From the NCBI GenBank assembly GCA_028279185.1, contig JANQSS010000043.1, positions 1-64,000 of the forward strand: 64,000 bases of DNA. Reading direction: 5' to 3'. The notes under the pieces are model-generated. The model was not told the origin of the DNA, did no database searches, and worked only from the letters and a program-made list of their open reading frames with translations. The stretch comes from Saprospiraceae bacterium. Its GTDB lineage: Bacteria > Bacteroidota > Bacteroidia > Chitinophagales > Saprospiraceae. Positions 1 through 9,555 of the stretch are shown piece by piece; positions within the stretch are counted from its first letter, which is position 1; every line of letters starts with the position of its first letter. The translations under genes and the position numbers were made by a program.

Positions 1-3
1 AAA

Positions 4-37
4 TGGGGTGCTCACTAAGTGGGCACCCCAGTTTTTT
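4..37. terminator. Strong hairpin followed by T-run
   Basis: Positions 4-11 (TGGGGTGC) pair with 23-30 (GCACCCCA), and the stem extends inward through CAC/GTG. A T6 run follows on the plus strand at 32-37. This is a typical intrinsic terminator for a rightward gene that ends before the window. It may also stop the leftward operon that ends at 67, but the downstream bases for that direction lie outside the window. Confidence 0.75.
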
Positions 38-66
38 GACAGCCACGCCTCACGCTAACATTGCCC

Positions 67-843
67 TCACCTCGTTTTGTAGGTCATTACTGGCCTAAAA
101 CCTACAAATGGCGACTGTTCCATTGGAATTGTTGATGAAATGGTCGCATCCGCTGCGGTACTCATCCAATTTCCACCGATTGCAACGTCTCCATCAGCGA
201 GCATTTCACTAACATTTCCACTCATGTTGTATAGGCCGAAATCATTTGGAAAATAGGACTCTGCTTCCACCGGTCCCAGCCCTTTATCTGACTCAGCAAC
301 TTGCGCTAAAACGCAATCTTTGTTATTTCTCATGTAGTATCCGCCCCATGGATAGGGCGCATGCTTATGTCCTCCCTGTGCAGCATATTTCCATTCCGAT
401 TCCAATGGGAGTCGAAATTCAACTACGTAGTCATCTTGAACCGTATTCCAATGATTTGAAAGCCATTTGCAATATGCTTCCGCTGCATTCTTACTGATAT
501 TAACGACAGGGTAGTCATCAAGCATGGCATATGTCATAGGGTTTACATTTAATTTATCGGCTTCTACTGGCTCCCACATAGAATTATTAATACAGTATTC
601 ATCGTACAATTTTCTCTCACCTGATCGTTTTAGGGATGCCAAAAATTCACGAAATTGTAAGTTTGTAACTTCCGTTTCGAACATGTAAAACCCCGCAATT
701 GACTGTCCATCAAATTGACCAGAAGGTATGTAGCTTACTGTTTTTAGTTTTCGAAGTTTTCTCGGTAATTTTCCATCGCTAACAAAAGAAAAGGATGACA
801 TTACTATAGCGATAAAAAAAAGATAAATAAATTTTCGTTGCAT
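67..843 (-). CDS. Exported SUMF1/formylglycine-generating-enzyme-like protein
   Basis: This 258-residue protein has an N-terminal signal-type segment (basic start, then a hydrophobic stretch at about residues 5-20). The rest has the hallmarks of the SUMF1/FGE-sulfatase fold: 'FETEVTNLQFREFL' near residue 55, 'YPVVNISKNAAEAYCKWL', 'FRLPLESEWKYAA', 'DFGLYNMSGNVSEML' and a closing 'GGNWMS...GFRP'. In this family the fold is used by formylglycine-generating enzymes and by many non-catalytic gliding or surface proteins in Bacteroidota (GldJ/GldK relatives). I see no cysteine pair near the C-terminus of the kind used by true FGEs, so a structural or binding role is more likely than sulfatase activation. 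It lies 39 bases downstream of the YCF48-like gene on the same strand and probably shares its transcript. Confidence 0.8.
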   Translation of the reverse strand: MQRKFIYLFFIAIVMSSFSFVSDGKLPRKLRKLKTVSYIPSGQFDGQSIAGFYMFETEVTNLQFREFLASLKRSGERKLYDEYCINNSMWEPVEADKLNVNPMTYAMLDDYPVVNISKNAAEAYCKWLSNHWNTVQDDYVVEFRLPLESEWKYAAQGGHKHAPYPWGGYYMRNNKDCVLAQVAESDKGLGPVEAESYFPNDFGLYNMSGNVSEMLADGDVAIGGNWMSTAADATISSTIPMEQSPFVGFRPVMTYKTR

Positions 844-882
844 ACTTTTTACTTTAAATACTAATCTTTAAATCTTATTGTT

Positions 883-2127
883 TTATTGCACAATAAATTT
901 CCCAATTCCCCGAACTTGATCTTTTTCCACAAGTTGAAATGAATAATTTCCACGAGAAAGGTCGGCTGTTGATATTTCCAATTTTGTCCCATTCACTTTG
1001 TTGTTTTGAAGCACCAGCCTGCCTTGACGGTCATAAATAAGTAAACTGCCATCTATAACTTCATAATTCAAACTGACGATAGCCCTATCGCGTACAGGAT
1101 TGGGATAAACCAACAAATCACGATGAGCGATAATTTGCTGCCGGATCTGGTTTAATAGCGGCTGGCCACCTCCGTATTTTGTTCTCAAAATTGTGCCTCC
1201 ATTACCAACAAATAACCCAATATTTTCATCAAAAAATGAAGCACTTTGAAAATTGATATCTGGTGAAGGATGCGCCAATGCGGCCCAAGAATTTCCTCCA
1301 TCGGAAGATTTTAATATCAGCCCGTGCCAACCAGCAGCGTATCCAATCTCGGGTGTTGGAAATATTACCTTATTTACTTGAAATGCTTCGCCGTCTTCAA
1401 GGCCTACATCTTTCCAATTTTCCCCACCATCGTTTGTTGCATAAAGTGCTGGTTCATGCCAGCCTCCTATGATGCCGTTATCCGAAGAGGTAAAACTGGC
1501 TGTTTCAATAATGCTATATGGAAAATCCTGGTTTTCCATTCCCTTTACCTCTTTCCATGTCCGGCCTCCATTTATGGTTTTCAGTACAACCTGATTACCC
1601 GTTATATATCCCGTCTTTTTGTTTGGAAAAGATATTTCATTAAAAACAGCCGTATTTCGAGGCACATATATTTGCTCCCAATGATTACCTCCATCTATAG
1701 TTCGCATCACGAACCCTCCATGTCCGCAAATAAATCCGGTCATTTCATCAATAAAGTAAATGTCGGTTATTGGATGTGATCCTGGTGATGTCACAAACCA
1801 AGAACCACCACCATTACTCGTTTTCAAAATAATGCCTTCATCGTTATTTTCTCCCGTTACACCAACAACAAAGCCATTATCATCGTCAAAGAAATGTAAG
1901 CCTTTATACATTTCATCGTCAAGCTTCATGGTATGTGACCAGGTATGACCTCCATCAAGGGTCCTTAAAACAACTCCTGTAGCCCCAACGGCATAGCCAA
2001 TGTACTTTGAAGTCAGCTGAACATCATGAAGATCGGCTGTCGTTCCGGATTGAGATATCGTCCACTGCCCATGCAAAACTGTACATAACAAAAAAGTGAA
2101 GGTCAAAAGCGTAAGTATTCGTTTCAT
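883..2127 (-). CDS. YCF48-like beta-propeller protein with T9SS sorting domain
   Basis: The 414-residue protein begins with a cleavable signal peptide (ending near 'LHGQW'). It then carries repeated propeller blades with the signature 'G..G.VL+T.DGG.TW', visible about six times (for example 'TGVVLRTLDGGHTW', 'GGFVMRTIDGGNHW', 'HGLILKSSDGGNSW'). These are YCF48/sortilin/BNR-type repeats. The final 75 residues start with 'VYPNPVRDRAIV' and end 'GKFIVQ', a type A T9SS C-terminal sorting domain. The protein is therefore predicted to be secreted through T9SS and anchored or released at the cell surface. Substrate or partner cannot be read from the sequence. It is the first gene of a two-gene minus-strand unit with the SUMF1-like gene. 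Confidence 0.88.
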   Translation of the reverse strand: MKRILTLLTFTFLLCTVLHGQWTISQSGTTADLHDVQLTSKYIGYAVGATGVVLRTLDGGHTWSHTMKLDDEMYKGLHFFDDDNGFVVGVTGENNDEGIILKTSNGGGSWFVTSPGSHPITDIYFIDEMTGFICGHGGFVMRTIDGGNHWEQIYVPRNTAVFNEISFPNKKTGYITGNQVVLKTINGGRTWKEVKGMENQDFPYSIIETASFTSSDNGIIGGWHEPALYATNDGGENWKDVGLEDGEAFQVNKVIFPTPEIGYAAGWHGLILKSSDGGNSWAALAHPSPDINFQSASFFDENIGLFVGNGGTILRTKYGGGQPLLNQIRQQIIAHRDLLVYPNPVRDRAIVSLNYEVIDGSLLIYDRQGRLVLQNNKVNGTKLEISTADLSRGNYSFQLVEKDQVRGIGKFIVQ

Positions 2128-2567
2128 AGAGCAAAGAAATTAGTGGTTAGTAAATATATAATGTGATTCCGGTACGGCATATTATGGTGGCTAGCTGTCT
2201 TAATATATTGCCATTTCACCATGTGATTTCTGTGATATTAATCCAAATTATAATATTTGTTTACCTAATCACACTATATTAATAACATCTATTATGGCCG
2301 TGTGCTCATCAGAAACATCAACCGAATAGTCAAAATTGTAGTCCGATCGATCAATAAAACTATCCGTTGATCAAAATGACGCATACTTCCATATAAAAAT
2401 GTGTAACTTACTGTGGTCGGTCTTGTCATGATTTTTTCAATCGGACAACGCCCGTACTCAACAAGCACCAAAATTATAATCAGAAGCACTGTCTTCGCGG
2501 TTGAAACGTAAATCCTGGAAAACGCCCTGTCATGTGCAGTGCTGACTCCATTTTAAATTTAGGTGCA
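2128..2567. other. Divergent intergenic region, no gene seen
   Basis: These 440 bases separate the leftward YCF48-like gene from the rightward CHAT operon, so they should hold both promoters. The stretch is AT-rich. The short open frames in it have no recognisable products. 'AATATTTG' at about 2252-2259 is one mismatch from the Bacteroidota -7 consensus TAnnTTTG, but no convincing -33 element accompanies it, so no promoter is called. Confidence 0.5.
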
Positions 2568-5500
2568 ATGTCGAACAAGAGCAAACTAGTCGTATCCGGG
2601 CTCATTGGTAAAACGGAAGCCCATTCCATTGAACATGAAGATATCATCTTGAAAAGGTCCATTAACATGGTCGGAAATCGAGGTGGTGGAACAGATATAG
2701 TAGTTCCGTACAACGACGATGATATTGTTGGTCTCGTTTTTGAGGACGGTGCAGAATGGTTTGGAAATGTGAATGACGTACATGAAATCTATAATCAACC
2801 ACCTCGTCGTGGGGAAGACAAGGGAGAATATCGGTTACCCATGGCACTTCAGTCCAGTCGCCAGCGTGGATTGGGTAGTATCCTTTCAAAAACATTTAAT
2901 CTATTCGAAGTCAAGGACATTCCTGAAAGACTAAGTAAAATATTAGGGAAACAATTCGATGAAAAGGTCATGCCCAATCCGGGGCTCTATCAGTTAAATT
3001 CCGACTTCGAATTGCACGATTTCCTGGAAAAAGAATCCGACAAACAGCATTACCTCTTATTTATTCATGGCACGGCTTCCTCGACTTCTGGATCATTTAA
3101 AGGTCTTCATGATGAACGTGATCTTAAAATATGGGAATATATAAATGATGTGTACGGATCAAATGTATTAGCACTACAACATCGTACAGTTTCTGTCGAT
3201 CCATTTGAAAATGCTCTAGTTGTTTTAGAAAAACTTCCATCCAACGTTACGCTGGATATCATCTCACACTCTCGTGGAGGTATTATTGCCGACATTATTT
3301 CTCGTTATGATGCCCGTTGCGAATCAATTGGTTTTGATGCCCAGGAAGTAAAAATTCTTGAGAAAGAAGAAGGAATAAAAATCGACACATTGCAACGACT
3401 CCGTGATCTGGCAATCAAAAAACAATTCAAAGTCAATAAAACGATTCGCGTTGCTTGTCCGGCTAGAGGCACTATTTTAATGTCGGATCGACTTGATCAT
3501 TTCTTAAATGGTCTTCTCCGAACAATTGGAATGGCCTTCGGGTCCGAAGCAAATTTTTTATACGATCAAGTCAAGACTTTCCTGTTGAAAGTGATTAAGA
3601 CGCGGCAGTCGCCCTATTCGTTTCCGGGATTACGTTGCATGATTCCTGATAGTCCATTCCAAAAAATCTTGAACAATCCCTTTCATGTCGTAAAAAGTAA
3701 ACTACTCGTCATCGAAGGAAATTCCGAAATAGGCGGATCTTTAAAACAATCGATTCTTGTAATTTTTTCCAATTTATTCTATTGGAAAGCAAATGACTTT
3801 GTCGTAAACACAGATAGCATGCGATATGGAACACCCCGTATAAGTGGAACGTATATCTTTCCTTCAAAAACAAAAAAAACTAATCATTTTAATTATTTTA
3901 AAAACAAGAATACACAAGGCGCGATACACAATGCTATTTCATGGAAAACTGAAGATAGTCCGAAAGGTTATCATTTCATCCCAGCTGATTCAGGACAACG
4001 CGGTGTGGCGCTCAGTATGGTTGACTATGGTGATGTGGTTGTAAAAGAACCCTCCGGTCAAAAACCTATTCTCATTTTGATTCCCGGTATTATGGGATCA
4101 AACCTTTCATTTAATGAAGATAAAATATGGGTTGATTTTCATAATATTTACAAAGGACGTATGGTTTCACAGATGTCCAAGATGGGAAATCAGGTAACCA
4201 GTAATTCTATAGTAGGGAAGTTTTATAGAAAAATCGTTCAAGAATTGGAAGCTACGGGTTATGATGTTCGAATTTTGCCCTTTGATTGGCGAAAATCGCT
4301 GGACATAGCGGCGGAAACCCTCCGAAAAAAGGTGGAGGAATACAGACAAGAGCACAAACAAACCATTAAAATATTAGCCCATTCTATGGGTGGTTTAGTC
4401 GTCCGAAACTGGATGATGCGACAAGCTAAATCCTGGGAGGAGTATATCAATGATCCTGGTTCTAAATTTATCATGTTGGGCACGCCTTGGAAAGGATCGT
4501 ATGCCATCATGGAAGTGTTGACCGGATATGCGCGAAGGATAAGACAATTGGCCGCTTTGGATTTCAAACACGATAAAGGCGATTGGACAAACCTGGTTCA
4601 AAAATATGAAGGGGTATATCAACTTCTTCCAATAGATGATGAAAAGCTTGAAAATCAAAGTACGTGGGATGCTATTAGAAAGCAACTTCGAAAAAGAAAG
4701 CAATTTCAATCACCCAGTCGGCAGATGCTCACGGCGTTTGGCGAATACAAAGAGGATGTACAAAAATTCATTAAGAACCTCGATGAGAATGCAGATGAAA
4801 AACTTAAGAATACCATTTATGTAGCAGGATTCCAAAAAGCCACAACGGAAGACTATACCATTAAATCGAGCTGGTTTGGAAATACTTTAAAATTCGTTTC
4901 CACTGCAGAGGGAGACGGTAGCGTAACATGGGCATCTGGAATCCCCGAGCACCTCGAAGAAGAGCATGTCTATTATACCCGTACAGGTCATGGAGAATTG
5001 GCTAACGATTCTGATTTATTTCCTGGAATTATTGATTTATTGAATACAGGTAAAACACATCATTTCAGAAAATCGCCTCCACCGGTTCAATATTATTCAA
5101 GAGGGGAAGGAATATCCGCCGTTGGTGGCTCTGAAGACCATTCAGAAATTATGGACATCGTTTTTGGTGTAGAAGGACGTGATAAATCACTCGATTCAAC
5201 AGGCGAAACTATAATCGTTCAGGTATCACATGGAGATTTACGTGCATCAACTTACCCTTTAATGGTTGGTCACTTTCAAGGTGATGGGATTGTCAGTGCG
5301 GAAAATGCTTTGAACATGGCCATTGGTGGTAAACTGGAAGAGCGCCGTCAACTGGGAAAATATCCTGGAAAAATAGGCGACAATCTTGTCCTTTACAATG
5401 AACATATGAGCCCCAAAGGGGCTATCGTTATCGGTCTGGGTGATAGCGATGAATTAACCGGTTTTAATCTGGCTAAAACTGTCGAGCAAGGTATAATCGA

Positions 5501-7844
5501 CTATATCCTGCACATGCGTGATAATGTATTTGCATACAATAATGGGGGTAAAATAGAAGGAATTACATCGCTCTGTATTGGAAGTGGATTTGGACGGCTT
5601 CCGCTCGAAAGTTCATTATCGGCTATATTATTAGGCATTAGGCAAGCCAACGAAAAGCTACGAAATATTGACGCCGATTCTCCTATTATTAAATATGTTG
5701 AATTCATAGAATTATATGCTAATAAAGCACGTAACGCTTACTATTCATTGACCCATATTGCCAGCCAGGATACTACTTTACAAATTAATTTGAACACCCG
5801 TATTGAAGAAAAACTAGGAGGAAGAAAAAAATTAGACTACAAGCGTGATGCGGACTGGTGGCATCAATTTACGACGGAAAAAATAATTCCAAAAAGAAAA
5901 AAAGATGGACTTCCGGCATTGCGATTTTCGTCTTCTTCTGGTATTTCCCGAGTCGAGCGAAAAGATAATTTTGCCTCAGAAAAACTTGTCAATTCTTTAC
6001 TGGATGAAATGTCGCAAAATCCGGTACATGACCCCGAATTATCAAAAACGTTGTTTGATCTGGTTATTCCAAATGCTTTCAAAGAAATTATTCGAAATGA
6101 AAATAATATTTTATGGAAATTGGATATTAATACGGCTGCCTTTCCATGGGAATTGTTTCACGATGCCGCGTACAATCCTGTCCCAACTTTTACGAAGGCG
6201 GGATTGATTCGACAGTTAATTACAACAAAATATCGAGAAAAACCGCGGGTAATCCGAAACCAACGCGCGCTCATTATTGGCGATCCACTGTACAAATCAC
6301 TACCGCAACTTCCGGCAGCAAAAGAAGAAGCCGAGGTTGTGAATGAAACATTGAAATTGGCAGGGTTTGAAACAACACCTGAAATTGGGAAGCGCACGTC
6401 AGAACTTATCAAACGCATATTTAACGACACATACAAAATTCTGCATGTCGCAGGACATGGCGTCGTTCACAAAAACCCTCGAAAAACTGGTATCGAATTA
6501 GGTGGTCAAATCTTGACACCACAGGATCTCGACCAATTGCCACAAATACCCGAATTTGTCTTCATTAATTGTTGCTATTCGGGAACGGTCGTTCCGAGTC
6601 GGGAAGAACTTTATGAACGTCGTTACGCATTCGCTGCAAATATCGGAACACAGCTAATAAAAATGGGCGTTCAGGCTGTGGTAGTTACCGGTTGGGCAGT
6701 GGATGACGATGCAGCCAAAATATTTGCACAGACACTTTATAAACGGTTAATTGAAGGGTACCGGTTTGGAGCCGCTGTGAAACGCGCGCGCTCCACTTGT
6801 TATAAACTGAAACCAAATAGCGTAACCTGGGCTGCATATCAATGTTACGGTGATCCATATTATCGGTTGGTAAAAAATTGGTCCGGAACCTCAAATAACC
6901 TTGATTTCATTTCGATAGATGAAATCGTAATTGAATTGGACAATATTATTCAGGACACCAGAAAAATGCATAAAAGCAAGGTTGAAAAACTACTGGGCCG
7001 TATGGATAGTATTATTAGCAGGGCAAAAAACACCAACCTGGATGTTGCACCTGAAGTCATCGAAAAACAGGCCGAAATTTACATGGAGGTCGACGAGGTT
7101 GACCAAGCATTGTCAAAATACCGTGAACTTTTTACAAAAGACCGTGCATCGTATACTGTCAAATCACTCGAGCGTTTTTGCAATTTATTGGCCAAGCAAT
7201 ATGCACTCAATGACATCAAGGAGAATAAAACATCGCGTGAAGCAATTATTAATCAATTTGATTCTCTTCTATTAATTGGAAAAACGCATGAACGGCTCAA
7301 CCTGTTTGGCAGTGCTTACAAACGTATTGCCTATAAAGAAAAGAATAAAAAGGTCTGGATTGAAAAAATGCGGGATAAATATTATGAAGCCTACTTGCTG
7401 GTCGAAGATAAAAGCCCATTACAATATTGTTATTCACTCACCAACTATTTAACTGCAAGCCGTTTTATCAGTCCACCAGAAAAACTGGAAGTTCTTTTTC
7501 AACGAAAATATGAACCACCTACTGTGGTGCTTGAAAAAATAGAAGGTAAACTGAGAAAGATAACCGCAGATCACACTAATTTTTGGGAAGACATCGCATT
7601 GGTTAATATTCTCCTTTGTAAAATGCTATACATCGAAGAAGGAATTGATGAATTACGTGATGAAATTATTCGTTATTATAAAAACGTATGGAATCTAGGC
7701 GGAAACTATCGCAATCTTAGAACTGAAATCGAGCACTTAAACTTTCTTATTGCTCTCGTAATGAAAGAAAAGAATAAAGACAACTTAAAAAGGGCATTAG
7801 AGGAAATACGTGATGACTTAACTGAAATAATGAATAATAAGTAA
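2568..7844 (+). CDS. Giant double alpha/beta-hydrolase-CHAT protease protein
   Basis: Start: an upstream in-frame ATG lies at 2532, but the ATG at 2568 gives the more natural N-terminus (1758 residues; numbering from there). Residues about 160-440 form one alpha/beta hydrolase: oxyanion segment 'FIHGTA' with H167, nucleophile S235 in 'SHSRGG', probable acid D410 and base H440. Residues about 500-820 form a second, LCAT-like hydrolase: 'PGIMGS' at 506-511, S606 in 'AHSMGG', D783 in 'EGDGSV', H808 in 'GHGEL'. Residues about 880-985 form a conserved-looking segment of unknown family. Residues about 1180-1435 form a CHAT caspase-like protease with H1297 ('AGHG') and C1336 ('NCCYSG'). A helical, TPR-like tail ends the protein. 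There is no signal peptide, so it should be cytosolic. It heads an eight-gene operon with the next start 5 bases away. I infer an abortive-type effector or activator protease; its targets are unknown. Confidence 0.88.
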   Translation: MSNKSKLVVSGLIGKTEAHSIEHEDIILKRSINMVGNRGGGTDIVVPYNDDDIVGLVFEDGAEWFGNVNDVHEIYNQPPRRGEDKGEYRLPMALQSSRQRGLGSILSKTFNLFEVKDIPERLSKILGKQFDEKVMPNPGLYQLNSDFELHDFLEKESDKQHYLLFIHGTASSTSGSFKGLHDERDLKIWEYINDVYGSNVLALQHRTVSVDPFENALVVLEKLPSNVTLDIISHSRGGIIADIISRYDARCESIGFDAQEVKILEKEEGIKIDTLQRLRDLAIKKQFKVNKTIRVACPARGTILMSDRLDHFLNGLLRTIGMAFGSEANFLYDQVKTFLLKVIKTRQSPYSFPGLRCMIPDSPFQKILNNPFHVVKSKLLVIEGNSEIGGSLKQSILVIFSNLFYWKANDFVVNTDSMRYGTPRISGTYIFPSKTKKTNHFNYFKNKNTQGAIHNAISWKTEDSPKGYHFIPADSGQRGVALSMVDYGDVVVKEPSGQKPILILIPGIMGSNLSFNEDKIWVDFHNIYKGRMVSQMSKMGNQVTSNSIVGKFYRKIVQELEATGYDVRILPFDWRKSLDIAAETLRKKVEEYRQEHKQTIKILAHSMGGLVVRNWMMRQAKSWEEYINDPGSKFIMLGTPWKGSYAIMEVLTGYARRIRQLAALDFKHDKGDWTNLVQKYEGVYQLLPIDDEKLENQSTWDAIRKQLRKRKQFQSPSRQMLTAFGEYKEDVQKFIKNLDENADEKLKNTIYVAGFQKATTEDYTIKSSWFGNTLKFVSTAEGDGSVTWASGIPEHLEEEHVYYTRTGHGELANDSDLFPGIIDLLNTGKTHHFRKSPPPVQYYSRGEGISAVGGSEDHSEIMDIVFGVEGRDKSLDSTGETIIVQVSHGDLRASTYPLMVGHFQGDGIVSAENALNMAIGGKLEERRQLGKYPGKIGDNLVLYNEHMSPKGAIVIGLGDSDELTGFNLAKTVEQGIIDYILHMRDNVFAYNNGGKIEGITSLCIGSGFGRLPLESSLSAILLGIRQANEKLRNIDADSPIIKYVEFIELYANKARNAYYSLTHIASQDTTLQINLNTRIEEKLGGRKKLDYKRDADWWHQFTTEKIIPKRKKDGLPALRFSSSSGISRVERKDNFASEKLVNSLLDEMSQNPVHDPELSKTLFDLVIPNAFKEIIRNENNILWKLDINTAAFPWELFHDAAYNPVPTFTKAGLIRQLITTKYREKPRVIRNQRALIIGDPLYKSLPQLPAAKEEAEVVNETLKLAGFETTPEIGKRTSELIKRIFNDTYKILHVAGHGVVHKNPRKTGIELGGQILTPQDLDQLPQIPEFVFINCCYSGTVVPSREELYERRYAFAANIGTQLIKMGVQAVVVTGWAVDDDAAKIFAQTLYKRLIEGYRFGAAVKRARSTCYKLKPNSVTWAAYQCYGDPYYRLVKNWSGTSNNLDFISIDEIVIELDNIIQDTRKMHKSKVEKLLGRMDSIISRAKNTNLDVAPEVIEKQAEIYMEVDEVDQALSKYRELFTKDRASYTVKSLERFCNLLAKQYALNDIKENKTSREAIINQFDSLLLIGKTHERLNLFGSAYKRIAYKEKNKKVWIEKMRDKYYEAYLLVEDKSPLQYCYSLTNYLTASRFISPPEKLEVLFQRKYEPPTVVLEKIEGKLRKITADHTNFWEDIALVNILLCKMLYIEEGIDELRDEIIRYYKNVWNLGGNYRNLRTEIEHLNFLIALVMKEKNKDNLKRALEEIRDDLTEIMNNK

Positions 7845-7849
7845 TTGTC

Positions 7850-9538
7850 ATGCCTAATAAAATTTTCATTAATTATCGTCGGTCTGATACATCAGCCCAA
7901 GCTCAGAACCTACATATGGCGTTAAGCAAGGAATTTGGAAAACGTGCCGTTTTTCTTGACGTCCATGACATTCGTGCTGGCTCCAATTGGGTTGATACCT
8001 TGAAGAAATCTGGCTCGGCTGCCAAAGTTGTGCTTGTATTAATGGGGCAAGAATGGCTTACCACAGGCGAGGATGGAAGGCCACGGTTATTTAATGAAAA
8101 CGACTGGGTACGGCGCGAAATTGAAACCGCTTTTAATTACAACTTGGTTGCCATACCTGTCCTGTTTGATCAAGCTCGAATGCCCAGCAATACCGATCTT
8201 CCACAATCCCTTCAACCACTTACGCAGCGAAATGCCATCTCGATACGCCACGATAGTTTTTCTGATGATGTTCGACGGTTAATTCGCGAAATCGAACCAC
8301 ACGTTGATTCGTCTCTTAAGCGTTTTTATAAACGCTACAGAACTATATTATTGACGCTCCTTTTTGCGGCCCTGGTGATAGGTGGTTATGCAGTTTTTCG
8401 TGCCTGTTCTACTGCACCCGAACCATGCCCACCTTTTGACGAAGACAAAGAAATAAAAACGCTAATTATTTCGCCAAAAAATATGGCACGAAGTGTAATC
8501 GCACACGTCGATGAGCAGTTTAGAGAAAAATGCAAAAGCCGTTTTCGTAATCAAAATATGCCTTACAGAGCAAAAAACACAGAAAACGTTGGAGCACTGC
8601 ATAATCGTGCTAAGTCATGTGGAGCCGATGTTTTTATCATTCCAAAATCAAATTCAATTTCAACTCTTGAAGTCGAATTTGGCTATGCGAATCCGATGCT
8701 CGAACAATTTTATATTGATAACTCGAACAATCTCACAGCGCGCAATGACTCAATTCGCTATGGAGATGGTCATTCATCTTTTACGGCAGAACTCGACGAA
8801 GCAATATGTTTAATTGCGAGTTTCGTCATGAAGCAAAAAGGTCGCATCGAAAATGTAGCCGGAGACTTGATGCAGTGCACATACTCCATTAAAAATTGGC
8901 GTACGCGGGTGTTTGCACTTAATTTGATGGCAGACTCGTATATCGCACAAAACAAGTTGGATTCTGCCATCATGTGTCTCGCTTACTCAGACACCATTAA
9001 TTGGCAAAAGGAAAGTCGAATGGAAAAAATTGCCGTCTTAGCCAAAAATGCCAATGAACATCATGTTGCTATAGAATATTACACAAAATTAATGGCATTG
9101 GATACAGATAATAAATACAAGTACCAAGAGCATCGTGGCGATCAATATCGCGAAGTCAAGGATTATAAGAATGCCAAAGCGGATTACAAAGACGTGAAAG
9201 AAGCGCAGCCTAACAATGGTGCTGTAATTGATAAATACCGGGCTGTTGAGTCTGATATTCAAGTGAACAATAGTTTTATTAATGCCAACATATCAAACAT
9301 TAATAATCTATCGGTTGCAACCGAAGTCGCAAATCGGTTGAATGAAAATGGCGATTATACTCGTGCCCAACGATTGTTGGATCGCATAAGAACCACTGCT
9401 CCGAATGACCTCAGAATTCGTGCATTAGAAGTTGAGTCACGTCTTCAGACAGGCACCATAAATCCAAACTCAATATCATCGGAAATTATACGTGTCAACC
9501 CGCGCATTTCCAGTCATTTAAGTCGAAGAATCGAATGA
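7850..9538 (+). CDS. TIR-transmembrane-TPR protein
   Basis: The 562-residue protein opens with a TIR domain of the 'FINYRRSD' class (residues about 1-150). 'FLDVHDIRAGSNW' follows, and E90 sits in 'DWVRREIETAF', aligning by eye with the catalytic Glu of NAD-cleaving TIRs such as SARM1 ('DWVHKEI'). A single transmembrane helix follows at about 165-184. The C-terminal 370 residues are soluble and include TPR-like helical repeats from about 350 ('AFALNLMADSYIAQNKLDSAI', split here by eye into two helices). Topology should place TIR in the cytosol and the TPR region in the periplasm. It is five bases downstream of the CHAT gene and 17 upstream of the next TIR gene. I infer a membrane-tethered TIR effector or transducer; NAD cleavage is not proven. 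Confidence 0.85.
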   Translation: MPNKIFINYRRSDTSAQAQNLHMALSKEFGKRAVFLDVHDIRAGSNWVDTLKKSGSAAKVVLVLMGQEWLTTGEDGRPRLFNENDWVRREIETAFNYNLVAIPVLFDQARMPSNTDLPQSLQPLTQRNAISIRHDSFSDDVRRLIREIEPHVDSSLKRFYKRYRTILLTLLFAALVIGGYAVFRACSTAPEPCPPFDEDKEIKTLIISPKNMARSVIAHVDEQFREKCKSRFRNQNMPYRAKNTENVGALHNRAKSCGADVFIIPKSNSISTLEVEFGYANPMLEQFYIDNSNNLTARNDSIRYGDGHSSFTAELDEAICLIASFVMKQKGRIENVAGDLMQCTYSIKNWRTRVFALNLMADSYIAQNKLDSAIMCLAYSDTINWQKESRMEKIAVLAKNANEHHVAIEYYTKLMALDTDNKYKYQEHRGDQYREVKDYKNAKADYKDVKEAQPNNGAVIDKYRAVESDIQVNNSFINANISNINNLSVATEVANRLNENGDYTRAQRLLDRIRTTAPNDLRIRALEVESRLQTGTINPNSISSEIIRVNPRISSHLSRRIE

Positions 9539-9555
9539 AAAACTGAATAACTACA

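Noticed and set aside
1324..1779. 151-residue plus-strand open frame within the YCF48-like gene
   Set aside because: It is a shadow of the repeated propeller coding sequence on the opposite strand.
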